DNA from: Ruminococcus sp. UBA1394
Lineage (GTDB): Bacteria > Bacillota > Clostridia > Oscillospirales > Ruminococcaceae
Assembly: GCA_002305725.1 (NCBI GenBank)
Contig: DBQM01000016.1
Coordinates: forward strand, 10,921 to 74,920
Direction of reading: 5' to 3'
DNA: 64,000 bases
Shown: positions 14,731-23,111 of the stretch, in pieces
How positions within the stretch are numbered: the first letter of the stretch is position 1
Layout: each line of letters begins with the position of its first letter
Position numbers and translations under genes: made by a program
The notes under the pieces: model-generated
Database searches by the model: none
Told to the model about the DNA's origin: nothing
The model's input: the letters and a program-made list of their open reading frames with translations, nothing else

Positions 14731-16572
14731 TCAGTTTTCAGCCTCTTCAGCTGTTTTGTAGAGTTCTTCAGGAATAGCGTTTGATGAAACGATATCACCG
14801 AGAATTCTGTCATATGTCAGAATGTCGAGTTCTTCATCTCTTTCTACTGACGGGTCATAGTTGGTTGAGTAAACAGGCTGTGTTTCCATTTTATTCTGCA
14901 TAGCCTGAATAAATTCGTCCTTAGGAGCGTCGATGAGGTCCATTATAACATAAGGCATATAGAATGCTGAAAATTCTTCTTCAGGCATTGAACTGTAATC
15001 AAGGTCATAATTGCTCCAGATAATGAATGGCTGTTCATAAAGAACGCTGCAGTTGTCACCGTTCATGCCAAGCTGGTCATAAACGCTGTTTTCTCCCTTG
15101 AGTGACGGATAATGGTCGCCGATAATAAATACAACTGTCGGCTCGTCAATTTCGCTGAGGTCATTTATAAACGCCTCAAAGTCAGTACCTGTCTTTGCAA
15201 TCCACTGGAAATAGTTGCCCATTTCGTCATTCGGGTCTTCACCTTGATTGTATGGCTGGTGGTTCTGCATTGTTGTTGTGTGGAGGAAAAGCGGTTCGTC
15301 GGTATCTTTGATAAGCTTTTCGACCTGGTTGAAAACAGTCTGGTCATCAATGTATGTGCCATAGTAGTTTATCGGAACTGTGAAGTCCTCGTCAAATATC
15401 AGCTGGTCAAAGCCGAAGTTTGCGTAAACTCTCTGTCTGCTGTAGAATGAACCCATGAACGGGTGAACATAAGCTGTTGAATAGCCCCAGCTTTTGTAGT
15501 ATGAGGCAATTGTCGGCTGTGCTCTGTCAAGCAGCAGACGCTGCGGCATATTAGGGTCATTGAGCGACCTTACCGGCAGACCGAAGTTAAGCTCAAATTC
15601 TGTTCTTACAGTCCAGCTTGCGTAGGTAGGGACTATTGCAGTACCCTTATAGCCCTGTGCGGCAACATTGTCAAAGCCCTGATATGTATCACCGATGTTA
15701 AGGTCAAGCTGGTCGTCGAAGCGTCTGAAATCAGCGAGTGCCTCTGACATAACCATGATAACGTTTGGCTTTTCATTTTCAAATGAACCGGCTGTGTCAT
15801 CCTCAACATCAACATTCATCATTGCTGCAACAGTGTCTTCGTTGTAATTTTCCGGTTCAGTCAGCCTGTTTGCGAGGTTTTCTGAGGCTGTCTGACAGAA
15901 GAACGCAAGAAAACTGTTGTTTTCAAACTTCTCATTAAGCTTGAAAGTGTTGTCTGCGGCTGTTGTATCAACGTCGAAAAGTGAGTAAACCGGTTTTGAT
16001 ACTGCCGGAATTGTAACAACTGATATACACGCACCAATGCAGGCGATTGCGGGAACGATTCTCCTTGACATCTTCATTTTCATTTTCGGATTGAACCAGA
16101 ATACTGCCGCAAAATAAAGCACAACTATCAGTATGTAGGTTATCAGTATAGGTGTAATCTTGATATACGCAAATGAAGTAAGACTTTTGACGCTCTTTAC
16201 AAGCTTCATGTCAGTCATTATCAGATGATTTCCGTTTGTGTTGAACTTGCAAAGCTCCGTAATACTCAGCGCCATGTAGATGAATGACTGAGTTAAAACG
16301 GCTATCCAGCCTTTTTTGAAAAGCAGCAGAAAACCATAGAAAATAAGTGATGCTATCATTATATTGAAAAGCATAACTGACGGTCTTTCAGCAACAAAAA
16401 GAACAAATTTTGAAAGCTTTTTTGCCTGGTTTATTTCTGCCATGCAAACAATAAAAATCGGGAAAAGAATTGTCAGAAACAGGTTTGTCATTTTATATTT
16501 CTGAGAATTTTCCTCACGTTTGCCGTTGAATTTTTTTATTTTCTCTCTGACGGCAATCATTTTTTCTTTCAT
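14731..16572 (-). CDS. LTA synthase family sulfatase-fold membrane protein
   Basis: 613 aa. The N-terminal half has about five transmembrane helices (to about residue 190). The outer C-terminal part is a sulfatase-type phosphoglycerol-transferase domain: NVIMVMSEALADF (metal-binding Glu), SWTVRTEFELNFGLP (the catalytic Thr region, usually TxxTExE), YSTAYVHPF and FIIGDHYPS (Asp/His metal ligands). Relatives move glycerophosphate onto lipoteichoic acid or other envelope glycans. The exact acceptor is unknown. The ATG at 16572 is preferred because GAGG lies 7 bases upstream. Another in-frame ATG 12 bases earlier has a poor site. The gene is monocistronic. Confidence 0.85.
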   Translation of the reverse strand: MKEKMIAVREKIKKFNGKREENSQKYKMTNLFLTILFPIFIVCMAEINQAKKLSKFVLFVAERPSVMLFNIMIASLIFYGFLLLFKKGWIAVLTQSFIYMALSITELCKFNTNGNHLIMTDMKLVKSVKSLTSFAYIKITPILITYILIVVLYFAAVFWFNPKMKMKMSRRIVPAIACIGACISVVTIPAVSKPVYSLFDVDTTAADNTFKLNEKFENNSFLAFFCQTASENLANRLTEPENYNEDTVAAMMNVDVEDDTAGSFENEKPNVIMVMSEALADFRRFDDQLDLNIGDTYQGFDNVAAQGYKGTAIVPTYASWTVRTEFELNFGLPVRSLNDPNMPQRLLLDRAQPTIASYYKSWGYSTAYVHPFMGSFYSRQRVYANFGFDQLIFDEDFTVPINYYGTYIDDQTVFNQVEKLIKDTDEPLFLHTTTMQNHQPYNQGEDPNDEMGNYFQWIAKTGTDFEAFINDLSEIDEPTVVFIIGDHYPSLKGENSVYDQLGMNGDNCSVLYEQPFIIWSNYDLDYSSMPEEEFSAFYMPYVIMDLIDAPKDEFIQAMQNKMETQPVYSTNYDPSVERDEELDILTYDRILGDIVSSNAIPEELYKTAEEAEN

Positions 16573-16829
16573 TTCTACCCTCATTCTTTCTTTAATCAGA
16601 TATGGCAGGAAAGTCTGCCTTAAATATTATTGCTCTGAAACTAAGCAATAAAAGTCCGATACCTAAAATATATCATAATCAAAAGCAAACTTCAATATAA
16701 ATTTTCCTTTTTTCAGACACTTTTCAAACACTTCTACTCTTTATATAAACTTTACAAATTTTTAATCTTTCTTTTTGGCAGAATTAACAATATACCATGG
16801 TCAATAAAACACCGCAGAAAAATCACTCT

Positions 16830-17420
16830 TTATTCTTCCAGCATACCCTTGTCTGCCGCCCTGGAGATAATACTCATTATATACTCATATAATTCCTCTG
16901 AGCCGTTTTTTGTGCATTGGTTTCTGTCCTCCACCTGACTGCGCTTCACCTTGTGATTTTTCCACGAAACACCGCCCTTGGTGTAGTTCAGCAGAATAGG
17001 CTGTAATCTGTCAAGGACGCAGGCGAATTTCGATTCCGGAGTGTTCATTGCCTCAAATTCCTGCCACAGCGCTTTTAGTTCTGCGCACTGGTCCTCCGGC
17101 AGAATACCGAAAATCCTTTCTGCCGCTTTTGTTTCCCTGTCGGCTTTGGTTTTGTACCCTTCGTCGTCGTAGCAGTAGGTATCACCGGCGTCTATCTCGA
17201 CAATATCGTGTATCAGAACCATTTTTATGGTTTTCAGCACGTCAATTTTCTCGTTTGAATATTCGCTGAGCAAAAACGCAAGCATTGCAAGATGCCAGCT
17301 GTGTTCAGCGTCATTTTCCTGTCTGTCCTCATTTATGAGCAGGGTTTGGCGCTTTATGGATTTAAGCTTGTCGATTTCTTTGATAAATTCTATCTGCTTT
17401 TCAAGTCTTTCACTAAACAT
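16830..17420 (-). CDS. HD-domain phosphohydrolase (YfbR/HDDC2-like)
   Basis: 196 aa with the HD signature spread as ENDAEHSWHLA (about 36-46), LIHDIVEIDAGD (about 69-80) and the distal VLDR. This is the pattern of 5'-deoxynucleotidases of the YfbR/HDDC2 group, which remove phosphate from dNMPs. The substrate here is inferred only from family. It is the second gene behind the SDR reductase (11-base gap). Confidence 0.82.
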   Translation of the reverse strand: MFSERLEKQIEFIKEIDKLKSIKRQTLLINEDRQENDAEHSWHLAMLAFLLSEYSNEKIDVLKTIKMVLIHDIVEIDAGDTYCYDDEGYKTKADRETKAAERIFGILPEDQCAELKALWQEFEAMNTPESKFACVLDRLQPILLNYTKGGVSWKNHKVKRSQVEDRNQCTKNGSEELYEYIMSIISRAADKGMLEE

Positions 17421-17431
17421 AGTAATACTCC

Positions 17432-18151
17432 TTATATAACAAATCCGCCGTTTACGCCTAAAATCTGCCCCGTTATAAAACCGGCTGAATCAGACGCTAA
17501 AAACGCAGCTGCTCCGGCGATATCTTCGGGTGTGCCGAGTTTCTGGAGGGGCGTTTCCTCTTTGAGAATGTTCAGTTCCTCCTCGCTGTACTGTGCATTC
17601 ATATCGGTCATAATAACTCCGGGGGCAATGCAGTTTACGGTTATTCCCGACGGTCCGAGCTCCTTTGCAAGCGCTTTGGTAAAGCCGATAACTGCCGCCT
17701 TTGTGGCTGAGTAATGCACCTCGCATGACGCTCCCACTTCTCCCCACATAGATGAAATATTTATTATTCTGCCGTGTTTTTGTCTTACCATGTAAGGTAC
17801 TGCGTGGCGGGTACAGTTAAAAACGCCCCTCAGATTCACATCAAGTATGTTCTGCTCCTGTTCGGGGGTGATATCGGTGAAAAGACCGGTTACTGAAATT
17901 CCGGCGTTGTTCACAAGGACGTCGATACCGCCGCATTTTTCGTATGCGGTTTCTGTCATTCTTTTAACGGCGTCGCTGTCGGATACGTCGGCACAGAACG
18001 CTATACCTCCGGTTTCAGCCGCAATCTGTTCGGCGCTCGTGCGGCTGTTAAGATAGTTTATGACCGGAATGTATCCGGCATTCGCAAGGGTATATGCCAC
18101 CGCTTTGCCGATACCTCTTGACGCTCCTGTTATTATGGCTGCTTTTTTCAT
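17432..18151 (-). CDS. SDR-family reductase (FabG-like; possibly EF-P 5-aminopentanone reductase)
   Basis: 239 aa classical short-chain dehydrogenase. It has the TGASRGIGKA nucleotide-binding loop (8-17), NNAG near residue 88, catalytic Ser in NISSMWG and YSATKAA (Tyr/Lys). The C-terminus reads GQILGVNGGFVI. FabG itself usually sits in a fatty-acid cluster, which is absent here, so the stand-alone enzyme may be YmfI-like (EF-P modification) or another oxidoreductase. It is the first gene of a two-gene unit with the HD protein. A family-B repeat lies upstream. Confidence 0.8.
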   Translation of the reverse strand: MKKAAIITGASRGIGKAVAYTLANAGYIPVINYLNSRTSAEQIAAETGGIAFCADVSDSDAVKRMTETAYEKCGGIDVLVNNAGISVTGLFTDITPEQEQNILDVNLRGVFNCTRHAVPYMVRQKHGRIINISSMWGEVGASCEVHYSATKAAVIGFTKALAKELGPSGITVNCIAPGVIMTDMNAQYSEEELNILKEETPLQKLGTPEDIAGAAAFLASDSAGFITGQILGVNGGFVI

Positions 18152-18181
18152 AATTTTTCCTCTGTGAAATTTTAGTCTGTT

Positions 18182-18320
18182 TATATTGCTCCACCAATTA
18201 AACCTTGCTAAATTGGCGGAGCAATATTACTATTTAAAGTGCCATTTTGCTCGCCGCTAAGGCGGCAACCGCAAAATATGGCAAATAGATTTCGGCAAGC
18301 TTTACTTACCTCATCTATAT
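18182..18320 (+). repeat. three-hairpin repeat, family B, copy 1
   Basis: Hairpins ATTGCTCCACCAATT/AATTGGCGGAGCAAT, TGCCATTTTGCTCGCCGC/GGCGGCAACCGCAAAATATGGCA, and ATAGATTTCGGCAAG/...ATCTAT. Copies lie at 43636-43774 and (partial, inverted) 45137-45225. The middle tip differs between copies with paired changes (CGCCGC/GGCGGC versus CGTCACC/GGTGAC). Confidence 0.8.
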
Positions 18321-18354
18321 GATATCATATTTTCCGGAAAAATCAACAGGGGAG

Positions 18355-18383
18355 TTGAAGAAAAATTCAAAATGTGGTATAAT
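18355..18383 (+). promoter_or_regulatory. promoter of the 95-aa membrane protein gene
   Basis: TTGAAG (18355-18360), 17-base spacer, TATAAT (18378-18383). Confidence 0.65.
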
Positions 18384-18429
18384 TTATTTGAATTGAGATA
18401 AAGTGATATTTTGTGGAACAGGAGCAGAA

Positions 18430-18717
18430 ATGGACTGCATTAAATCTAAAATAATGAAAATACTATTTTGCGTTTCCTTTTTACCTATAACTGTTATAGT
18501 TATAATTTCAATATATTACTCTATTGTTGGTCATGCTTACTATGATTGGTTTGAACCTGATAAAGTTTCTCATATTGCTTATGGATTGGAGGAATTTGTT
18601 GATTCTGTCACTTATTATGGAGGATACTTTACTTTACATATTCCCATACTGCCAATCAGCGTTTTTTATCAAATATTTTATATCGCATTAATCCGAAAAA
18701 AGAAAACTGAACTCTGA
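18430..18717 (+). CDS. small membrane protein of unknown function
   Basis: 95 aa from the ATG at 18430 (GGAG 6 bases upstream; a start at 18403 lacks a site). There are two hydrophobic segments (about 11-33 and about 68-88) around a polar, Tyr-rich outer loop (YYDWFEPDKVSHIAYGLEEFVDS), and a basic end (RKKKTEL). No family recognised. Codon use is AT-richer than its neighbours. It is followed directly by family-C palindromes instead of a terminator. Confidence 0.6.
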   Translation: MDCIKSKIMKILFCVSFLPITVIVIISIYYSIVGHAYYDWFEPDKVSHIAYGLEEFVDSVTYYGGYFTLHIPILPISVFYQIFYIALIRKKKTEL

Positions 18718-18720
18718 CTT

Positions 18721-18846
18721 GTAGGGGACTGCGGTCGGTGACCCGACAGGACAATTCGCTGTAAAATTTACGGTATATGTTTCTTTGATACACGACCGGC
18801 AGCCATACAGAAAATCAAAGGGACGTCGTGGGCGCCGTCCCCTACA
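18721..18846. repeat. paired-palindrome repeat, family C variant
   Basis: Starts GTAGGGGACTGCGGTCGGTG and ends GGGCGCCGTCCCCTAC. The outer ends pair, and the inner ACGTCGTGGGCGCCGTCCCC matches the copy at 10811-10884. Confidence 0.7.
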
Positions 18847-18870
18847 ACAGCGTAAAATTTGAATTTTTGT

Positions 18871-18940
18871 GTAGGGGCGACCATTGGTCGCCCGATTAAA
18901 AAATGTCCGGTATCACGGGCGAGCAATGCTCGCCCCTACA
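18871..18940. repeat. paired-palindrome repeat, family C
   Basis: GTAGGGGCGACCATTGGTCG...GGGCGAGCAATGCTCGCCCCTAC, the inverse arrangement of the 10717 and 55619 copies. Confidence 0.8.
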
Positions 18941-19004
18941 AAATTTATCATGAAAATTCTGATTTATAAAAACAAGAGCAAAAAAACTCAGAACGGAGAA
19001 AATT

Positions 19005-19400
19005 ATGAAAGAAATCAAAACCGGTATGAATTCAACCGCAGAAACAACAGTTACAGCTGAAAAACTTGCGTCAGCAGTAGGCAGCGGCTCTCTTGACGTC
19101 TTTGCAACGCCGATGATGACTGCACTCATGGAAAAAGCCGCCGCAGCAGCTGTGGCAGAGGCAATGGAAAACGACGAAACTACAGTCGGAACAATGCTGA
19201 ACATCAGCCACACAGCCGCAACTTCGCTTGGAATGAAAGTTAAGGCATACGCCGAAGTTACCGAGGTAAACGGCAGGGAAATCACCTTTAAGGTTTCCGC
19301 AGAGGACGAAAAGGGCGAGATCGGAAACGGCGTACATAAGCGCTTTGTGGTTTTCGGCGAAAAATTTATGGCTAAGACAAACGCAAAAGCTGAAAAATAA
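19005..19400 (+). CDS. hotdog-fold thioesterase (fluoroacetyl-CoA thioesterase-like)
   Basis: 131 aa. KEIKTGMNSTAETTVT...GSLDVFATPMMTALMEKAAAAAV, then GTMLNISHTAATSLGMKVKAYAEVTEVNGREITFKVSAEDEKGEIGNGVHKRFVV, is the single hotdog domain of the FlK-like acyl-CoA thioesterase family. The Thr/Glu/His positions expected for catalysis (T in VGTMLNISHTAAT, E in ALMEKAA, H in the IGNGVHKRF stretch) are present. The physiological acyl-CoA is unknown. It is expressed behind family-C repeats. Confidence 0.82.
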   Translation: MKEIKTGMNSTAETTVTAEKLASAVGSGSLDVFATPMMTALMEKAAAAAVAEAMENDETTVGTMLNISHTAATSLGMKVKAYAEVTEVNGREITFKVSAEDEKGEIGNGVHKRFVVFGEKFMAKTNAKAEK

Positions 19401-19540
19401 AGCTGAATTATTTCTGATTTTCCGGCAATAATATCAATGCGGTGTGATACCGCTTAAATACAGCTGCCGTCTGCTGAAAAAGGCGGAACTGCATTTATAA
19501 AATGTGCATTGTTTTATAAATGCGGTCAATGGAGTTAGCC

Positions 19541-19678
19541 ATGAATAATCAGAGAAATGAACAGCAGAACAACCAGAACAATCAGAACGGCCAGAACAGA
19601 CAGAATAACCAGAATGGTCAGAACCAGAAAAACCAGCAGAACAACTCACAGAACAACAGACAGCAGAACAATCAGTAA
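19541..19678 (+). CDS. Asn/Gln-rich 45-aa micro-protein
   Basis: 45 codons after GGAG (7 bases upstream), of which about three quarters are Asn or Gln in NQN/QNNQ runs with a few Arg, Gly, Ser and Lys. No hydrophobic residue follows the initiator Met. A good terminator follows (19694-19727). The leader (19401-19540) contains hairpins, including GCATTTATAAAA/TTTTATAAATGC (19492-19524). Function is unknown. The composition suggests a disordered or self-assembling peptide, but this is inference. Low-complexity chance ORFs rarely combine such a ribosome site and terminator. Confidence 0.6.
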   Translation: MNNQRNEQQNNQNNQNGQNRQNNQNGQNQKNQQNNSQNNRQQNNQ

Positions 19679-19693
19679 TTCAAAATTTTACCC

Positions 19694-19727
19694 AAAAGTC
19701 CGCAGTTTATGCGGGCTTTTTGTTTTG
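19694..19727 (+). terminator. terminator after the Asn/Gln-rich gene
   Basis: AAGTCCGCA pairs with TGCGGGCTT and is followed by TTTTGTTTT. Confidence 0.8.
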
Positions 19728-19794
19728 CAGAATATTATGCGATTTTGACTTAAAAATCAGCTTTATGTTTGGGAAAAATTATATAAAAAGGAAA

Positions 19795-19823
19795 TTGACT
19801 TTCGATATTTTCAATGATACAAT
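19795..19823 (+). promoter_or_regulatory. promoter of the first dockerin gene
   Basis: TTGACT (19795-19800), 17-base spacer, TACAAT (19818-19823). The leader is about 85 bases. Confidence 0.65.
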
Positions 19824-19913
19824 TATTAATATAGATAAGTGTATATTCAGACTTGTCTTATAGGAAGTCCAAATCGATCGGGTAATATATTAAATGGTAA
19901 AGGAGAGGTAAAA

Positions 19914-21458
19914 ATGGATTTTAAGAAAAAACTTGCGGTTGTACTTTCAGCTGCAACAGTCCTTATGTCAGCAGTTCCGGCTCTGAGTGTTTCTGGTGCA
20001 GCTGCCGGATACATTAAGGGCGACATTGACGGTGACGGTAAAGTCGGCACAGCTGATATCGTTGCTGTTTCAAACTACATTACAGGCAAGGGTGAACTGA
20101 CTGAAGATCAGCTTATTATTGCCGATATGAACGATGACGGCGTTGTCAATGTATTTGACCAGCTGCTTATCAGAAGAACAGTGCTTGAAATCAGAGATGT
20201 TGTTGAAGTTCCTGAGGAAACTGATCCGACAGAGCCTACAACAGAGGAACCTTCATATGAGCCTACAGAAGTTCCTACAGAGGCACCAACAGAGGCTCCT
20301 ACTGAAGCTGAAACAACTCTTGCTACTGACCCGACAGAGCCTGTTACTGATGTAACAGAAGAAGTTACAACAGAAGCTACAGAAGTTGTTACTACAATCG
20401 TAACAGAAGAGGTTACAACAGTTGCTACTGACGTAACAGAGGAAGTTACAACAGAGGGTACAACAGTTGTTACAACAGCTGGCACAGAAGTTGTTACAAC
20501 AATCGTAACAGAGGAAGTTACAACAGAGGGTACAACAGTTGTTACAACAGCCGGTACAGAAGTTGTTACAACAATCGCAACAGAGGAAGTGACAACAGAG
20601 GGTACAACAGTTGTTACAACAGCTGAAACAGAAGTTGTTACTACAATTGAAACAGAGCCTGTTACAACAGTTGTTACCACAACAGAGGCTAATCCTTATG
20701 CATTCCCATACGAGGCAAACATTGACCCTGCTAACACAGACAGTGTTGACGGCGTTAAGTTTGCAGTAAGCGCTGATGAGGGTATTGTATACAGCGGTGC
20801 AGTACAGTTCTTTGTTGACGGAGAACACTTTGACGTTGAATACAGCAGTGCAGACGCAGTTGACGGCGTAATCACTGTAGATACTCCTTCTACAATTACT
20901 GACCCGGCAGCTGTTACACTTATCAAGATTTGCAAATACTGGCAGAGCGATAATGAAGCAAGTGTTGTTCTTACAGATGTTAAGGTTATAATCGACGGCG
21001 TGGAAACAGACCCTTACGTTGAACCTGCAAAAACAGTTGAGTCAGCTGCTGCAATGATGGGAATGCTTGGTTCAAATGAGTTCTGGTCAGTTGATAAACT
21101 TCCGGAAGGTTCAGTTGTTCCGACAGTTACAAAGAACGGAACATACACAGCCAAGCTGGTTCTTGATAAAGCAACAGGTTCAGTTGAATTCCTTATCGTT
21201 GCTCTTGACGGACTGAAAGCTGAAGATTTTGCAGACCTTAAAATCACTGTTGATGAAATCCTGGTTGACGGCGAAGTACTCACAACAGCTGATTTAAGCA
21301 AGGCTGTTATCAATGGATACAAGGAAGGCTCATTTGACGGAACACGTATCTATCTGACAGATACATTTACTAATACTGGAGCAGCTGTTGTTCCGGCTGA
21401 TACTGTCATTGAAAACAGCATTGAAGTTACATTTACTGTAAGCGGTATTAACGACTAA
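19914..21458 (+). CDS. secreted protein: N-terminal dockerin, Thr/Glu linker, unknown C-terminal domains
   Basis: 514 aa from the ATG at 19914 (GGAGAGG upstream; a longer frame from 19839 lacks a signal). A signal peptide (about 1-32) is followed at once by a type I-like dockerin with two calcium loops, GDIDGDGKVGTADIV and ADMNDDGVVNVFDQLLI (about 35-95). Then comes a long linker of TEPTEAPTEA and about 14-residue repeats (TEEVTTEGTTVVTTAGTEVV; about 110-260), and about 250 residues of beta-rich sequence ending ENSIEVTFTVSGIND, which I do not recognise. The dockerin predicts attachment to a cohesin scaffold outside the cell. The second dockerin gene follows, with its own promoter. DNA repeats in the linker invite copy-number variation. 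Confidence 0.82.
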   Translation: MDFKKKLAVVLSAATVLMSAVPALSVSGAAAGYIKGDIDGDGKVGTADIVAVSNYITGKGELTEDQLIIADMNDDGVVNVFDQLLIRRTVLEIRDVVEVPEETDPTEPTTEEPSYEPTEVPTEAPTEAPTEAETTLATDPTEPVTDVTEEVTTEATEVVTTIVTEEVTTVATDVTEEVTTEGTTVVTTAGTEVVTTIVTEEVTTEGTTVVTTAGTEVVTTIATEEVTTEGTTVVTTAETEVVTTIETEPVTTVVTTTEANPYAFPYEANIDPANTDSVDGVKFAVSADEGIVYSGAVQFFVDGEHFDVEYSSADAVDGVITVDTPSTITDPAAVTLIKICKYWQSDNEASVVLTDVKVIIDGVETDPYVEPAKTVESAAAMMGMLGSNEFWSVDKLPEGSVVPTVTKNGTYTAKLVLDKATGSVEFLIVALDGLKAEDFADLKITVDEILVDGEVLTTADLSKAVINGYKEGSFDGTRIYLTDTFTNTGAAVVPADTVIENSIEVTFTVSGIND

Positions 21459-21492
21459 TTAAAGGTTTGAAATATATTATCCGTCGATACGA

Positions 21493-21526
21493 GAAAAGCA
21501 CTTTTCACTAAGAAAAGTGCTTTTTG
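21493..21526 (+). terminator. terminator between the two dockerin genes
   Basis: AAAGCACTTTTC pairs with GAAAAGTGCTTT followed by TTGTTT. Confidence 0.85.
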
Positions 21527-21570
21527 TTTGTGTACATATACGATTTATGTGCAACGTTAATAAAAAAATA

Positions 21571-21599
21571 TTGACATTAAACGTTTAAAATGTTAAAAT
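21571..21599 (+). promoter_or_regulatory. promoter of the dockerin-metzincin gene
   Basis: TTGACA (21571-21576), 17-base spacer, TAAAAT (21594-21599). Confidence 0.7.
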
Positions 21600-21628
21600 G
21601 AAATATATTGGAATAGGAGGATGAAAAT

Positions 21629-22951
21629 ATGCACTTAAAAAAGAAAATTTCTGCATTTTTATCCGCTGCATTAGTGATAACCTCGCTATCGGGCGGTATT
21701 TATGCAGAAGAAGGTATGGCCGGCAAAAAAATCAAAGGCGATATCACCAGGGATTACAGCGTTTCAGCTGCTGACGTTGTGGCGCTGAATCATTGCCTGC
21801 TGGGTAAGGCTGTTCTTGAAGAAGATGACCTGTACTATGCAGACATGAACAAAGATAATGTAATAAATATCTTTGACGAAGCCCTGCTGAGAAAAACTGT
21901 ACTTGGCGAGCGTGAGCTTGAGTTTGAGGAGGAAAATCCGACAGAACCTCCGACTGAACAGCCAACAGAGCCTGAAACGACAGAACCAACTACAGAACCA
22001 CCTACAGAGCCGCCGACTGAACCGCCAACCGAACCACCGACAGAACCAGTCACCACCACAGTTACTGAACCTCAGACTACTGTTGTGACTACCACCACAG
22101 CAATACAGCAGATTGATTTAAGCGATATGCCGTCTGAGTATTCGTACGCTCTTGACTGGGTATGGGAAAACAGAATTTCAAAGGAAAATTCTACTGCAAG
22201 ATGGAATACTATTTTTGACCAGATAGTTGCAGGAGAGGGTACACTTAATTATGTTGTAAGATGGCAGTCCTATAAGACCCTTTCACTGGAGCAAAGACAG
22301 AAGTTTGAAGAGATGCTTGAAACATCTGTCAACAACTGGACTGACTATCTTGTAGGCTATGACGGCTGGAAGTATGACCATGTATACGTGTCCATCGTAG
22401 GCTGGGCTGTAATTGACGAGAATACTATTCTTGACAGACAGCCGGACGAAATAATCTACACAAATCTTACTCCGTATGACAGCCAGTATGATACATCCAA
22501 CGGCAGGGAGGAGATTCCGGACGTTCTTCCTAATGCCCCTGACGAGCTTTCAAGAATGTATCATTTCGATACCGGAATAGGCTTTGATTATCCGGGCGGA
22601 CTTGACAAGCGTTTTGATATGTATATGTGGGCAACGCAGGGATTCCCGGATATCGGCGGCTGCGGCGGCGACTGGGGACAGCGTCTTTCCGACAACGCAT
22701 ATCTGAATATGCTGGACGGCAGCGGAATCCATGTATTTGAGCATGAGCTTGGCCACGGTTTCGGAATAACCGACTTTTACGGCGGTGAGGGTGAATCAGA
22801 CGGATTCCCGCCGGGAGGATTCCCAGAGCCGACAATCATGATGGCAGGAAATTCAGCTGAAATAACCAATTATGACGGCTGGCAGCTCAGATATATCTGG
22901 AGCAAGATCAAGGACGAAACAAACGCTAACGGTACAAGACGTTTCAACTGA
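21629..22951 (+). CDS. dockerin-bearing secreted metzincin-like metallopeptidase
   Basis: 440 aa. Signal peptide (about 1-26), N-terminal dockerin with two loops (KGDITRDYSVSAADVV, with a degraded first loop lacking the usual D-x-N/D-x-D spacing, and ADMNKDNVINIFDEALL), a PTEPPTEPPT linker (about 105-165), then a catalytic domain. HELGHGFGITD (372-382) fits the extended zinc motif HExxHxxGxxD, and PTIMMAG about 25 residues later fits a metzincin Met-turn. Family assignment beyond that is unknown. An AGGAGG site is 8 bases from the ATG. It is predicted to be a cell-surface or cellulosome-bound protease. A terminator follows. Confidence 0.83.
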   Translation: MHLKKKISAFLSAALVITSLSGGIYAEEGMAGKKIKGDITRDYSVSAADVVALNHCLLGKAVLEEDDLYYADMNKDNVINIFDEALLRKTVLGERELEFEEENPTEPPTEQPTEPETTEPTTEPPTEPPTEPPTEPPTEPVTTTVTEPQTTVVTTTTAIQQIDLSDMPSEYSYALDWVWENRISKENSTARWNTIFDQIVAGEGTLNYVVRWQSYKTLSLEQRQKFEEMLETSVNNWTDYLVGYDGWKYDHVYVSIVGWAVIDENTILDRQPDEIIYTNLTPYDSQYDTSNGREEIPDVLPNAPDELSRMYHFDTGIGFDYPGGLDKRFDMYMWATQGFPDIGGCGGDWGQRLSDNAYLNMLDGSGIHVFEHELGHGFGITDFYGGEGESDGFPPGGFPEPTIMMAGNSAEITNYDGWQLRYIWSKIKDETNANGTRRFN

Positions 22952-22962
22952 ATAAAAAAATT

Positions 22963-22996
22963 GAGCGGACGTGAAAAGCGTCCGCTTTTATTTTTT
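22963..22996 (+). terminator. terminator after the dockerin-metzincin gene
   Basis: GCGGACG pairs with CGTCCGC followed by TTTTATTTTTT. Confidence 0.8.
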
Positions 22997-23066
22997 AAAA
23001 AGGGTGTAGCACTTACAAATGCAACAAAGGTTGTACGAAAAGCGTCCGCTTTTATTTTTTAAAAAG
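22973..23066 (+). repeat. 30-base direct repeat of a terminator half
   Basis: An identical 30-mer beginning GAAAAGCGTCCGCTTTTATT occurs at 22973-23002 and 23037-23066, separated by 34 bases. The second copy keeps the T-run but not the left stem. Confidence 0.85.
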
Positions 23067-23078
23067 CCTTAAAATAAA

Positions 23079-23102
23079 GGGCGACCAATGGTCGCCCCTA
23101 CA
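23079..23102. repeat. half copy of family-C palindrome
   Basis: GGGCGACCAATGGTCGCCCC followed by TAC, a single palindrome without its partner. Confidence 0.7.
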
Positions 23103-23111
23103 AATGTCAGC

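Noticed and set aside
20108..20680. Long minus-strand open frame opposite the dockerin-protein linker (Val/Ser/Thr repeats)
   Set aside because: It mirrors the Thr/Glu repeats on the plus strand, has no ribosome site or promoter, and the plus-strand frame has signal peptide and dockerin. It is a shadow.
20253..20828. Second minus-strand Cys/Asn-rich frame over the same linker
   Set aside because: Another frame of the same repeats; composition follows the repeat bases, no start signals.
19900..22100. Regular repeats resembling a CRISPR array
   Set aside because: The repeats are in-frame coding repeats of about 42 bases without unique spacers and without cas genes nearby.
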